Positions 16,511 to 25,343 of a stretch of 64,000 bases of DNA are shown one piece after another; position 1 is the stretch's first letter; every line of letters begins with the position of its first letter. The notes beneath the pieces are model-generated. The model saw nothing but the letters and a program-made list of their open reading frames with translations. It did not search any database and had not been told where the DNA came from. The translations under genes and the position numbers were made by a program. The DNA comes from Streptomyces mayonensis (GTDB lineage: Bacteria > Actinomycetota > Actinomycetes > Streptomycetales > Streptomycetaceae), in NCBI RefSeq assembly GCF_018982965.1, contig NZ_JACBYP010000039.1:1-64000 (forward strand), in the 5' to 3' direction.

Positions 16511-17620
16511 CTACAGGTACAGCCCGGCCTCCGCGCCCGCCCGCGGCTCCGGCAGCGCGGTCGGCGAGGTACCCCGGCGCAGCGCGTACAGCTCCGCCAG
16601 CGTGGCGCCCTCCCGGCCGACCGCTTCCTCCCGGCCCTCGACCTCGTCACCGAGCCAGTCCACCGCCTCCCGGCGGGTGAGCGGGCCGACCTCGATGCGG
16701 GCCAGACAGCGGCCGGGGCGGACGACGGCGGGGTGGAGACGCTCCAGGTCCTCGTTGGTCGTGACGCCGACCAGGACGTTGCGCCCCTGGCCGAGGAGAC
16801 CGTCCGTCAGGTTCAGCAGCCGGGACAGCGCCTGGCCCGCCGTGTGCTTGGCCTCGCCGCGGATCAGTTCGTCGCAGTCCTCCAGGAGCAGCAGCCGCCA
16901 GCGGCCCTTGCCCGCTGCGTCCTCCTCGCCGATGGCGATGTCCATCAGGTAGCCGACGTCCGAGAAGAGCCGCTCCGGGTCGAGGACGCAGTCCACCTGG
17001 CACCAGTCCCGCCAGGAACGGGCCAGGGTGCGCAGTGCGGAGGTCTTGCCGGTGCCCGGCGGCCCGTGCAGGAGCAGCAGCCGGCCCGCGATGTCCTCGG
17101 GCGTCGTCTTCATCAGCCCGTCCATCGCGTCGGCGACCGGCGCCGTGTAGTTGGCCCGTACCTCGTCCCAGGTGCCCGCGGCGATCTGGCGGGTGGTGCG
17201 GTGCGGGCCGCGCCGCGGGGAGACGTACCAGAAACCCATCGTCACGTTCTCCGGCTGCGGCTCGGGCTCGTCCGCCGCTCCGTCCGTCGCCTCGCCGAGC
17301 ACCTTCTCGGCCAGGTCGGCACTGGTCGCCGTCACGGTCACGTCGGCGCCCCGGTTCCAGCGCGAGATCAGCAGCGTCCAGCCGTCGCCCTCGGCCAGGG
17401 TGGCGCTGCGGTCGTCGTCGCGGGCGATCCGCAGCACGTGCGCGCCCGGCGGCAGCAGGGTGGCGCCGGACCGTACGCGGTCGATGTTCGCCGCGTGCGA
17501 GTACGGCTGCTCGCCCGTGGCGAAACGGCCGAGGAACAGCGCGTCGACGACATCCGACGGGGAGTCGCTGTCGTCCACGTTGAGCCGGATCGGCAGGGCT
17601 TCGTGCGGGTTCACGGACAT
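16511..17620 (-). CDS. AAA-family ATPase with DUF5925-type N-terminal domain
   Basis: A 369-aa AAA ATPase. Seen: an N-terminal domain of about 150 residues, then Walker A GPPGTGKT at 186-193, Walker B LLLLEDCDE at about 234-242, and a sensor segment VLVGVTTNEDLERLHPAVVRPGRC with the arginine-finger-like RPGR. These motifs place it with classical BCS1/FtsH-like AAA proteins. There is no protease domain and no membrane span. Its client is unknown. The gene is monocistronic. The ATG at 17620 (MSVNPHEALP) is preferred over 17638. Confidence 0.8.
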   Translation of the reverse strand: MSVNPHEALPIRLNVDDSDSPSDVVDALFLGRFATGEQPYSHAANIDRVRSGATLLPPGAHVLRIARDDDRSATLAEGDGWTLLISRWNRGADVTVTATSADLAEKVLGEATDGAADEPEPQPENVTMGFWYVSPRRGPHRTTRQIAAGTWDEVRANYTAPVADAMDGLMKTTPEDIAGRLLLLHGPPGTGKTSALRTLARSWRDWCQVDCVLDPERLFSDVGYLMDIAIGEEDAAGKGRWRLLLLEDCDELIRGEAKHTAGQALSRLLNLTDGLLGQGRNVLVGVTTNEDLERLHPAVVRPGRCLARIEVGPLTRREAVDWLGDEVEGREEAVGREGATLAELYALRRGTSPTALPEPRAGAEAGLYL

Positions 17621-17654
17621 GCCGCCATGATCGGGCACCCGGCCGCCGCGTGCA

Positions 17655-17697
17655 CCCGGTTTCCAGCGCTCCCGGTTTCCAGCGCTCCCGGTTTCCC
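17655..17697 (+). repeat. 16-bp tandem repeat, about 2.6 copies
   Basis: CCCGGTTTCCAGCGCT is repeated from 17655 with period 16. It lies between the AAA ATPase gene start and the end of the deacetylase gene, in an otherwise featureless GC-rich spacer. Confidence 0.7.
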
Positions 17698-17885
17698 AGG
17701 CGCGCGCACGTCCTCCGGGGCGCAGCCCCTTCCCCGGGTTCCCGGGCGAGGGGCACGGCCCCTTCCTTGGCTTCCCCGGCTTCCCCGGGCGCAGGCGGTG
17801 CCTACGGACCGCGGTGGCGCCGGGGCCGGTGCACGGTGGCGGCCGGACCGGCGCCCGGTGCCGGCCGGACCAGGCGCACGGTGGT

Positions 17886-18704
17886 TCAGGCGCCGGCCCC
17901 CGACACCTTCCGCCGTGCCTGCCGTGTTCTGCGGAGTACGGCGTACCCCTTGGTCAGGGCCCGGTCCACGGCGAAGGTCCGGGCGATCGCGCGGCCCTCG
18001 ACCAGCCGCGCGAACTCCTCGGGCCCCGTCGAGCGGCGCACGGTCACCCGCCGCAGGGCGTACGGCCCCTGGCCGCGGCGGGCCAGGCCGTTGCCGACCG
18101 CGACCGCCTGCGCGTACCCCGTCTCGCGCACCGCCCGCCGCACCCGGCGGTCGGAGTACCCGTACGGATAGGCGAACGAGGCCGGTACGGCGCCCAGTTG
18201 GTCGGCGACGATCTCCTTGCTGTGGATCAGCTCGTGCCGCAGCCGCTCCTCGCCGACCTGGTCGAGCTGCGGATGGGTGTGGCTGTGCCCGCCGATCTCC
18301 ACGCCCGCGGCGGCCAGTTCGCGCACCTGGTCCCAGTCGAGCATGGTGTCCGGGGCGCCCCCGCTGCCGTACGGGCCCCGCAGCCAGCCGGTGGTGACGA
18401 ACAGGGTGGCCGGGAAGCCGTGCTGGGCGAGGACCGGCAGGGCGTGGCGGTGCACGCCCGCGTAGCCGTCGTCGAAGGTGATCAGGACGGGCCGGCTCGG
18501 CAGCGGCCGGCCGGAGCGCCAGGCGGCGGCCAGCTCCGCCGTGCCGACCGGGGTGCGGCCCCGGTCGGCGATGGCCGCCATCTGCTCGGCGAACGCCCGA
18601 GGGGTCACCGACAGCGCACGGGTCGCGTCGTTGGGACCGGCCGCGACCGCGTGGTACATGAGGACCGGCACCCGCGTGTCGGCCTCGCGGACCTCCTCAG
18701 CCAT
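17886..18704 (-). CDS. Polysaccharide deacetylase (NodB/CE4)
   Basis: A 272-aa CE4 deacetylase. Seen: VPVLMYHAV start, catalytic/metal motif ITFDDGY, metal-binding HSHTHP, and later SFAYPYGYSDRRVRRAVRETGY. No signal peptide is apparent, so it may act at the cytoplasmic face on a lipid-linked sugar. It is the last gene of a three-gene operon after two glycosyltransferases (8-base overlap with the preceding one). That suggests deacetylation of the GlcNAc-type residue they add to a cell-envelope glycan. Confidence 0.88.
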   Translation of the reverse strand: MAEEVREADTRVPVLMYHAVAAGPNDATRALSVTPRAFAEQMAAIADRGRTPVGTAELAAAWRSGRPLPSRPVLITFDDGYAGVHRHALPVLAQHGFPATLFVTTGWLRGPYGSGGAPDTMLDWDQVRELAAAGVEIGGHSHTHPQLDQVGEERLRHELIHSKEIVADQLGAVPASFAYPYGYSDRRVRRAVRETGYAQAVAVGNGLARRGQGPYALRRVTVRRSTGPEEFARLVEGRAIARTFAVDRALTKGYAVLRRTRQARRKVSGAGA

Positions 18705-19755
18705 GTGCGCCCTCCCCGACCGGCGCTGAGGAGAAGGCGGCTCCGCCGCGCCGCGCCCGCAGGCTCCCCACCGCGTAGCCGCCCGCCGCCGTCAGCACCC
18801 CGGCGACGATCGCGCCCGCCCGGCCCGCACCGCCCGGCCGGGCCAGTACGGCGTCGCGCAGCCCGCGCACCACCCCGGCGGGCAGCACCCGGGTGGCGTA
18901 CCGGCGTTCGGACTCCAGCCCCTTCTCCGCGCCGACGCTGCGTGCCACCAGGGCCTTCGACAGGCCCTCCGCGTAGGTGCGGGCGCGGAAGTAGGCGAAG
19001 TGCTCGCGCGGCTCCGGCACCCGGTGGTGGATCACCGCGCGGTCGTCGATCAGCAGCACGGCGCCGGGCCGGGCGCGGGAGAGCCGGATGCACAGCTCGG
19101 TCTCCTCGCAGCCCAGCGGACGCTTGTCGCCGTCCCGTCCGATGCCGGTGGCGAAGCCGCCCGCCGCGTCGAACGCCTCGCGCCGGAAGGAGGCGTTGCC
19201 GCCCAGCACGTTGCGCACCCGGACCCGGCCGGGCGGCAGGCCGCGGTACGTGCAGCCCACCACCCAGTCGAACTCCTCGGGGAACCAGTCGGGCCGGCGC
19301 CCCGACGCCCAGACGGGCACGGTGCGCCCGCCGACGGCGACGACCGCCGGGTCGGCGTACCCCTCGGCGAAGTGCCCGAGCCAGTCCCGCTCGGCCACGG
19401 CGTCGTCGTCGAGGAAGGCGATCACCTCGCCGCGCGAGGCGGCGATTCCGGTGTTGCGGCCGGCGGAGAGGCCGCGGGGGCCCGCGTTGGCAAGCACCCG
19501 CACCTCCCGGCCCGCCCCGTGTTCCGCGTCGTCCCCCTGCGCGTACTCCGTCAGCAGCCGCTCCCGCAGTGCCTCGTTGTGGTCCACGACCAGCAGCGTC
19601 TCCAGGGCCGGGCGGGACTGCGCCCGTACCGAGGAGACCGCCGCGAGGATGTCCTCCCAGCGGTCCTCGGTGTAGACGCAGATCACCACCGAGAACGTGG
19701 GGGAGGCTGGTGAGGTGGGGGAGACGGAGGCGCGGGAGACGGCGGGAGCGCTCAA
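18697..19755 (-). CDS. Family 2 glycosyltransferase
   Basis: A 352-aa GT-A fold glycosyltransferase. Seen: FSVVICVYTEDRWEDILAAVSSV, ANAGPRGLSAGRNTGIA, the metal-binding LDDDA, NVLGGNASFRREAF, and CEETELCIRLS as catalytic-loop equivalent. A helix-rich C-terminus includes one likely membrane segment (AGAIVAGVLTAAGGYAVG). The start is a TTG at 19755 that overlaps the stop of the previous gene (TTGA), with GGAGAAGG just upstream. This argues for translational coupling. It probably extends a surface glycan or glycolipid. Confidence 0.82.
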   Translation of the reverse strand: MSAPAVSRASVSPTSPASPTFSVVICVYTEDRWEDILAAVSSVRAQSRPALETLLVVDHNEALRERLLTEYAQGDDAEHGAGREVRVLANAGPRGLSAGRNTGIAASRGEVIAFLDDDAVAERDWLGHFAEGYADPAVVAVGGRTVPVWASGRRPDWFPEEFDWVVGCTYRGLPPGRVRVRNVLGGNASFRREAFDAAGGFATGIGRDGDKRPLGCEETELCIRLSRARPGAVLLIDDRAVIHHRVPEPREHFAYFRARTYAEGLSKALVARSVGAEKGLESERRYATRVLPAGVVRGLRDAVLARPGGAGRAGAIVAGVLTAAGGYAVGSLRARRGGAAFSSAPVGEGAHG

Positions 19756-20639
19756 GACGCCTTCTCCGGGACCGGTCCGACGGCGGCCAGCGTCGTCGCG
19801 CGCGTACGGCTGCGCAGCGCCCGCCGGTTGGAGCGCTCGCCGAGGATGACTCTGAGCACCCGCAACCCGTCCCGCACCGCGCGCAGGTTGCTGACGCCGT
19901 GGATGCGCAGGTACTCGTGACTCGGTATCTCCTGGACCTTCAGCCCGGCCTTCACCACCCGGATGTTCATCAGCGTCTCGACCTCGAAGCCGGTGCAGTC
20001 GAGGTCGATCTCGTCGAGGCAGTGCCGCCAGAACGCGTTGTAGCCGTAGCACAGGTCGGTGTAGCGGGCGCCGAACTTCCGGTTGACCACCGCGCACAGG
20101 GCGCGGTTGCCGAGCTTGCGGATGAAGGTCATGTCGTCGGTGCCGCCGCCGTTGGCGAAGCGGGAGCCCTTGGCGAAGTCGGCGCCGGAGACGAGCGCGG
20201 AGACGTACGAGACGATCTCCTGCCCGTCGGCGGAGCCGTCGGCGTCGACCATCACGACGATGTCGCCGGTGCACGCCTCGAACCCGGTGATCAGCGCGTC
20301 CCCCTTGCCCTTGCCGCGCTGCCCGACGATCCTGACGCCGGGCCACAGCTCCCGGGCGACCTCGACGGTGGCGTCGGTGGAGTTGCCGTCCACGAGGACG
20401 ACCTCGTGGATCCAGTCGGGCAGCGTCTTGAAGACGTAGGGAAGGTTCTCCGCCTCGTTCATGGCGGGTATCACCACGCTCACCGGCGGTGCTATGGCCA
20501 GGTGCGAGGAGACGGGCCGGTACTTGCCGGCGGGCGACGGGCCGGATGACGGATCGTACGACGCGTCGTGCGACGTACCGGGCGATGCACCGGGCGACGG
20601 ATCGCCGCCCGTGGACACCGGCTGCAGAACTGAGCTCAT
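19752..20639 (-). CDS. Family 2 glycosyltransferase, polyprenyl-phosphate sugar synthase-like
   Basis: A 295-aa GT2 enzyme resembling dolichol/polyprenyl-phosphate mannose or glucose synthases. Seen: VSVVIPAMNEAENLPYVF, VVLVDGNSTDAT, GKGDALITGFEACTGDIVVMVDADGS (the DAD metal motif), and the NRALCAVVNRKFGARYTDLCYGYNAFWR acceptor region. No C-terminal membrane helices. A Pro/Ser/Gly-rich tail of about 45 residues precedes the domain. First gene of the operon with the next GT2 and the deacetylase. Confidence 0.85.
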   Translation of the reverse strand: MSSVLQPVSTGGDPSPGASPGTSHDASYDPSSGPSPAGKYRPVSSHLAIAPPVSVVIPAMNEAENLPYVFKTLPDWIHEVVLVDGNSTDATVEVARELWPGVRIVGQRGKGKGDALITGFEACTGDIVVMVDADGSADGQEIVSYVSALVSGADFAKGSRFANGGGTDDMTFIRKLGNRALCAVVNRKFGARYTDLCYGYNAFWRHCLDEIDLDCTGFEVETLMNIRVVKAGLKVQEIPSHEYLRIHGVSNLRAVRDGLRVLRVILGERSNRRALRSRTRATTLAAVGPVPEKAS

Positions 20640-21175
20640 GGGTCTGGTCCCTCTCGTCCGGTGGACCGCCCGCCCCAGGGGCGGTCCGGCTCTGTGTCCG
20701 GTTCGAAAGGGGGGTTCTCACTCACGGCACGCCGCGATCCTGCTCCGTGCGTGCCGGGCGAGCCGGCAAAGCCCGTCGGCGCCGCGAAGAAAACGGCAGC
20801 CGACCGCGCGGCACGGCCCGGCGACCGGCGTGGTCACCGAGCACGACACCCCCCTACCGCGCATCCCGTCCCGGTCCGCCGCGGCCTCGAGCCCTCCCCT
20901 GAGCCGCTTGCCGACGCACCGATACGGGAGATGTATGACGGTATTGACGATTGAAGTCGTATGGCAAGACCTGGAAGCAGGTCTCACGTTTTTGTCGTTT
21001 TGGACGGGCCTCAATGTGGCGCAGCGCGCGTCGGAGCGTCAAGGGCGCACTGGCGTTCCCCCTGACTTTCGTCCGAATTTGAACGAGTGTCAGCCATTTA
21101 TTGGCATGCACACGTAGTGTCAACGCGCGTAGTGGGTACCACCGTTATGGCAGAGATCCTGCTAAGGGAGGTTCC
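20640..21175. other. 536-base intergenic region, AT-richer in its right half
   Basis: It separates the divergent glycosyltransferase operon and the SGNH esterase. From about 20930 to 21120 the GC content falls clearly below the neighbourhood. A hairpin with a T-rich tail sits at 20967-21000. A 60-codon ORF from 20936 has weak coding character. No convincing gene was seen. Confidence 0.6.
20967..20984 (+). terminator. Hairpin followed by T-rich tract
   Basis: AGACCTG-GAAG-CAGGTCT forms a 7-bp stem with a tetraloop, followed within a few bases by CGTTTTTGTCGTTTT. A T-rich tail is rare in this genome. It could end a small RNA or attenuate the esterase leader transcript. Confidence 0.55.
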
Positions 21176-21982
21176 ATGAGACGTTTCCGACTTGTCGGCT
21201 TCCTGAGTTCAGTCCTCCTCGCCGCCGGCGCCGCCCTCACCGGGGCCGCGACCGCCCAGGCGGACCAACTCGCCGCAGCCGAGGGCTATGTGGCGCTCGG
21301 CGACTCCTACTCCTCCGGGGTCGGAGCGGGCAGCTACATCGGCTCCAGCGGCGACTGCAAGCGCAGCACCAAGGCCCACCCGTACCTGTGGGCGGCCGCC
21401 CACTCACCCTCGACGTTCGACTTCACCGCCTGTTCCGGCGCCCGTACGGGTGATGTTCTCGCCGGACAACTCGGCCCCCTCGGCGCCGCCACCGGCCTCG
21501 TGTCGATCAGCATCGGCGGCAACGACGCGGGCTTCGCCGACGTCATGACGACCTGTGTGCTCCAGTCCGACAGCGCCTGTCTCTCGCGGATCGCCACCGC
21601 GAGGGCGTACGTCGACTCGACGCTGCCCGGCAAACTCGACGGCGTCTACTCGGCGATCAGCAGCAAGGCCCCGAACGCCCACGTCGTCGTCATCGGCTAC
21701 CCGCGCTTCTACCAGCTCGGCACCACCTGTGTCGGCCTCTCCGAGGCCAAGCGGAAGGCGATCAACGACGCCTCCGACCTCCTCAACACCGAGATCGCCC
21801 AGCGCGCCGCCGCCCACGGTTTCACCTTCGGCGACGTGCGCACCACCTTCACCGGCCACGAGCTCTGCTCCGGCGACTCCTGGCTGCACAGCGTCAACTG
21901 GCTGAACATCGGCGAGTCGTACCACCCGACCGCCGCCGGTCAGTCCGGCGGCTACCTGCCGGTCCTCAACGGCGCCGCCTGA
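21176..21982 (+). CDS. Secreted SGNH/GDSL esterase
   Basis: A 268-aa secreted lipase/esterase that strongly resembles the structurally studied S. coelicolor SCO1725-type SGNH esterase, as I recall it. Seen: signal peptide ending near ATAQA, block I GDSYSSG with nucleophile Ser44, and block III GGNDAG. The catalytic His250 is in ESYHPTAAG. Six mature cysteines would allow three disulfides. AAGGGAGG at 21164-21171 supports the start. It converges on the kinase gene with only 37 bases between. Confidence 0.93.
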   Translation: MRRFRLVGFLSSVLLAAGAALTGAATAQADQLAAAEGYVALGDSYSSGVGAGSYIGSSGDCKRSTKAHPYLWAAAHSPSTFDFTACSGARTGDVLAGQLGPLGAATGLVSISIGGNDAGFADVMTTCVLQSDSACLSRIATARAYVDSTLPGKLDGVYSAISSKAPNAHVVVIGYPRFYQLGTTCVGLSEAKRKAINDASDLLNTEIAQRAAAHGFTFGDVRTTFTGHELCSGDSWLHSVNWLNIGESYHPTAAGQSGGYLPVLNGAA

Positions 21983-22019
21983 CCCGGTGGACGGGCCCCA
22001 ACCGCAGGAAGGGCGGGGC

Positions 22020-23720
22020 TCAACCGTAGGGAGAAGCGGAAGAGGAGGGGGAGGCTCCGCCCGTCGGAGTCTCCGTCCCCGTACCGGTCGCGCAGGTCAC
22101 GGAGAACGCCACCGCGTTCGACGTGACCTGCACCGGAGCCCGCACCTCCACCCGCACCGCACCCTCGAACGCGCCGCTGTCGGCCTTCGTCGTCACCACC
22201 ACCGAGTCCTGGCGCGAACGCTCCCCGCCCGACGGGAAGGACAGCGTCCGCCACCCCGGGTCGGAGACCGATCCGTCCGCCGTCACCCAGCGGTAGCCGA
22301 CCTCCGCGGGCAGCCGCCCCACCGTGAACGTCGCCGTGAACGCGGGCGCGTCGTCGTGTGCCGGGGGACAGGGCCCCGAGTAGTGGGTGTGCGAGCCCGC
22401 GACCGACACCTTCACCGACTGCGGCGCCGGGCTGCTCCCCCCGCCGTGGCCGTCCGAGCCCGCGCCCGCGTCCGGGTCGGGATCCGAGTCCGTCGCCGTG
22501 CCCGCCCCGGCGCCGCCCTCGCTCGGGCCCGTCGACGAGTACCCCGGCCCGGCGCTCCCGCCGTCGCCCGAACCCGCCGCCCCGCCACCGCCGTCCGAGC
22601 CGTCCGAGCCGTTCAGCAGTGCGTACGTCAGCCCGGCCAGGGCCAGCGCGACGACGGCCAGCCCCACCAGCAGCACGATCCGCGCACGCCGGTCCCGGCC
22701 GACCGGGCCGTGTGGACTGCCGGGCGTGCCGGGCGCAGTGGCCGCGCTGGACGCGGACGCGGACGCGGCCCCGGTCCCCGGCGCCGGCACGGGGACGGGC
22801 GCCGGAGGCATCGGCGCGGTCTCCGGTGCCGGACGGACGGCGACCGTTTCCGCGTACGCGCCGGTCTGCGCCGGGGGCGCGCCCGCCGGCGCACCTCCGG
22901 CGCCCACGAGCCGCAGGTCCTGCTCGGCCCGCTCCGCCGCAAGGCGCTCGGCCGGGTCCTTGCGCAGCAGTCCCCCGACGACCGGCGCGAGCGCGCCGGC
23001 CCGTCGCGGCGGCGGCAACTCCTCGTCGACGACCGCCCGCAGAGTGCTCAGCGGCGTCTCCTGACGGAACGGGGAGACACCCTCCACCGCCGCGTACAGC
23101 AGCACGCCCAGCGACCACAGGTCGGACTCGGGACCGGGCGTGCGCCCCAGCGCCCGTTCCGGCGCGAGGAACTCGGGGGAGCCGACGACCTCGCCGGTCA
23201 TGGTCAGTGCGGAGCTGCCCTCGACCCGGGCGATCCCGAAGTCGGTGAGCACCACCCGGCCGTCGTCGGCCAGCAGCACGTTGGCGGGCTTCACGTCCCG
23301 GTGCAGCACCCCGGCCGCGTGCGCGGCCCGCAGCGCCGCCAGCACCTCGGCGCCGATCAGCGCGGCGCGCCGCGGCTCCAACGGGCCCTCGGCGTCCAGC
23401 AGATCCGCGAGGGACAGCCCGCGGACCAGCTCCATCACGATCCAGGGGCGGTCGCCGTCGGTGGCCACGTCGTACACCGTGACCACGTTCGGGTGCGTGA
23501 CCCGGGCGGCCGCCCACGCCTCGCGCTCCAGCCGGGCGTACATCCGGCGCACGTCGCTGCCCGGCAGCCCGGCGGGCGCCCGCACCTCCTTGACGGCCAC
23601 CTCGCGCCGCAGCACCTCGTCGCGGGCGCGCCACACCGTGCCCATGCCGCCCTCGCCCAGAGGGGACAGAAGACGGTAGCGGCCGGCGATCACGCGCTCA
23701 CCGGCGGGTTCCTCGGTCAC
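22020..23720 (-). CDS. Membrane Ser/Thr protein kinase (Hanks/PknB type)
   Basis: A 566-aa eukaryotic-type kinase. Seen: glycine loop GEGGMG (22-27), catalytic Lys44, HRDVKPAN with Asp142, DFG at 160-162, and APE-equivalent APER at 186-189. A Pro/Ala-rich juxtamembrane segment leads to one membrane helix (about 348-369). The external part is a Gly/Ser/Asp-rich linker followed by an all-beta domain of about 130 residues containing two Cys (SGPCPP and SVTCAT). No PASTA repeats, so the sensed ligand probably differs from muropeptides. Substrates unknown. Confidence 0.9.
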   Translation of the reverse strand: MTEEPAGERVIAGRYRLLSPLGEGGMGTVWRARDEVLRREVAVKEVRAPAGLPGSDVRRMYARLEREAWAAARVTHPNVVTVYDVATDGDRPWIVMELVRGLSLADLLDAEGPLEPRRAALIGAEVLAALRAAHAAGVLHRDVKPANVLLADDGRVVLTDFGIARVEGSSALTMTGEVVGSPEFLAPERALGRTPGPESDLWSLGVLLYAAVEGVSPFRQETPLSTLRAVVDEELPPPRRAGALAPVVGGLLRKDPAERLAAERAEQDLRLVGAGGAPAGAPPAQTGAYAETVAVRPAPETAPMPPAPVPVPAPGTGAASASASSAATAPGTPGSPHGPVGRDRRARIVLLVGLAVVALALAGLTYALLNGSDGSDGGGGAAGSGDGGSAGPGYSSTGPSEGGAGAGTATDSDPDPDAGAGSDGHGGGSSPAPQSVKVSVAGSHTHYSGPCPPAHDDAPAFTATFTVGRLPAEVGYRWVTADGSVSDPGWRTLSFPSGGERSRQDSVVVTTKADSGAFEGAVRVEVRAPVQVTSNAVAFSVTCATGTGTETPTGGASPSSSASPYG

Positions 23721-23801
23721 CGGCGCCCTCCTGCGAGGTCTCGCTCGGACAATTCCCGGGAACGGGCCCGTGGTTCCTCCCGCTTTCCTCCCAAAAGTAG
23801 C

Positions 23802-25343
23802 TCAGCCGAGTGCGGATGCCGCCCCCCTGAACACCAATCCGGCCCCGAGCGCCACGACGACGCACGCCGACCCGAGCGGAGTGGCCCGGCGCAGCGTCGC
23901 CGCCAGCGGGCCGGACGTCCACCGGGGACGCCGCCGCAGCAGGCGGCCCACGCCACCGCCGAGCCGGACGACGGCGACCCCGGCGGCGGTGAGTGTGAGG
24001 GCGAGCCCGACGCCGTACGCCACCACGAGGAGCAGTCCGAACCACGCCTGCCCGAGCGCCGCCGCGCCGACGAGCACCACCACGGCCGACGGACTCGGCA
24101 CGAGCCCGCCCGCGAACCCCATCAGGATCGTGCCGCGGAGGGTCGGGGACGCGGGGTGCGGGTGCGGATGCGGGTGGGAGTGGGAGTGCGTGTGCTGATG
24201 TGAGTGGGAGTGGTCGTGCGGGTGCGGGTGCGGGTGCGGGTGCGGGTGCGCGTGCGGGTGGTCGTGCGCGTGGCGGGTGTGGGGGGCCTTGCGGAGCGCG
24301 CGGCGTGCCAGGCTCGCACCCGCCAGTGCCACCAGGACGCCGCTGACGACACCGAGCCACGCGACGACCGAGGGCGCGGCCGCCGAGCCGGCCGTGACGA
24401 GCAGGCCGAGGGCGACCACCCCCAGGGTGTGCGTCACCGTCACCGAGGCCGCCATCGGCAGGACGTCCTTCAGGCGTGCCCCGCCGCCCCGAGCTGCCGC
24501 CGTCGCCGCCATCAGCGTCTTGCCGTGCCCCGGTGCCAGCGCGTGCATGGCACCGAGGGCGACCGAGACGACGAGGGAGAGTGCGGCGAAGCCGAGGGTG
24601 AGGTCGTGCCGCGCGACCAGCGAGTCCAGGGCGCGGGTCCACCGGTCGGCGCCGCGGGGCAGCACGGAGGCGGCAGGGGTGTCCTGCCGCTCCCGGTCCA
24701 GCGCGGGACCGCCGGGGACCGCCCGCAGGGACGCGCTCGCGGTGTCGGCCGGGGAGGACAACGACTCCTGCGGATACCGGGTCAGTTCGTGCGAGGCCGA
24801 CTCCTCGGGTACGTCCGACGCGGTGAGCGTCGTACGGTCGCCGCGTGCGGTGATCTCCCGCCAGCCGGGCCCCGACGAGGCACCGGAGGCCCGGAAACCG
24901 ACGGTCACCGCGCCGGACCCGGGAAGCGGCGCCGTCAGCCGGCACTCCAGCCGCAGGGTGTCGAGCCCGGCCTGGCCGGGCCGCACCTCGGCCCGGCCGT
25001 GCCGGACGGCGAGGGCGACGGCTCGGCCGCCGACGGTGAGGCGGCTGTCCCGCGCGGCCTGCTCGCAACGGCGCCGCGCCCACTCGGCCGCACCGAGCCG
25101 TTCGACGTCCGGGGCCGCCTGGGTCGCCGGGATCTCGGCGAGGTCCTCCACGTGGTCGACGCGCAGTTCGCCGGGTGCGACGACCAGACCGTCGTACCGG
25201 TTGACGGTGAAGTTGCCGAGCGGATGCGCGCCCGCGCCGGGCGACGGGAGCAGGACGAGCGCGCAGACCGCGGTGAGCACGGCGGCACCGCGGGCGAGGA
25301 GACGCCGGGGAAGCCCCCGGGCCGGGAGACGGCTGGGAGTCAC
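23802..25343 (-). CDS. NicO/RcnA-family nickel-cobalt transporter with His-rich loop
   Basis: A 513-aa membrane protein. Seen: signal-like helix then AHPLGNFTVNRYDGLVV, the start of an extracytoplasmic domain of about 230 residues. The membrane part has the NicO signature HALAPGHGKTLMA, a cytosolic or lumenal loop of roughly 45 residues that is mostly His alternating with Pro/Ser/Asp, then GFAGGLVPSPSAVVV, another family motif. The GTG start at 25343 overlaps the stop of the TPR gene (GTGA). NicO members move Ni2+/Co2+, usually outward. Metal and direction are not provable here. Confidence 0.82.
   Translation of the reverse strand: MTPSRLPARGLPRRLLARGAAVLTAVCALVLLPSPGAGAHPLGNFTVNRYDGLVVAPGELRVDHVEDLAEIPATQAAPDVERLGAAEWARRRCEQAARDSRLTVGGRAVALAVRHGRAEVRPGQAGLDTLRLECRLTAPLPGSGAVTVGFRASGASSGPGWREITARGDRTTLTASDVPEESASHELTRYPQESLSSPADTASASLRAVPGGPALDRERQDTPAASVLPRGADRWTRALDSLVARHDLTLGFAALSLVVSVALGAMHALAPGHGKTLMAATAAARGGGARLKDVLPMAASVTVTHTLGVVALGLLVTAGSAAAPSVVAWLGVVSGVLVALAGASLARRALRKAPHTRHAHDHPHAHPHPHPHPHPHDHSHSHQHTHSHSHPHPHPHPASPTLRGTILMGFAGGLVPSPSAVVVLVGAAALGQAWFGLLLVVAYGVGLALTLTAAGVAVVRLGGGVGRLLRRRPRWTSGPLAATLRRATPLGSACVVVALGAGLVFRGAASALG
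24155..24282. repeat. GT-rich hexamer repeat encoding His-rich loop
   Basis: Near-perfect iterations of GGTGCG/GGTGGGAGT encode alternating His-Pro/Ser/Asp on the minus strand. Simple repeats of this kind are prone to slippage, so loop length probably varies between strains. Confidence 0.75.

Noticed and set aside
20936..21117. A 60-codon ORF with a GGGAG-like site before its ATG
   Set aside because: It lies in the AT-rich non-coding zone, contains the hairpin with T-rich tail, and its third-position GC is far below that of real genes here.
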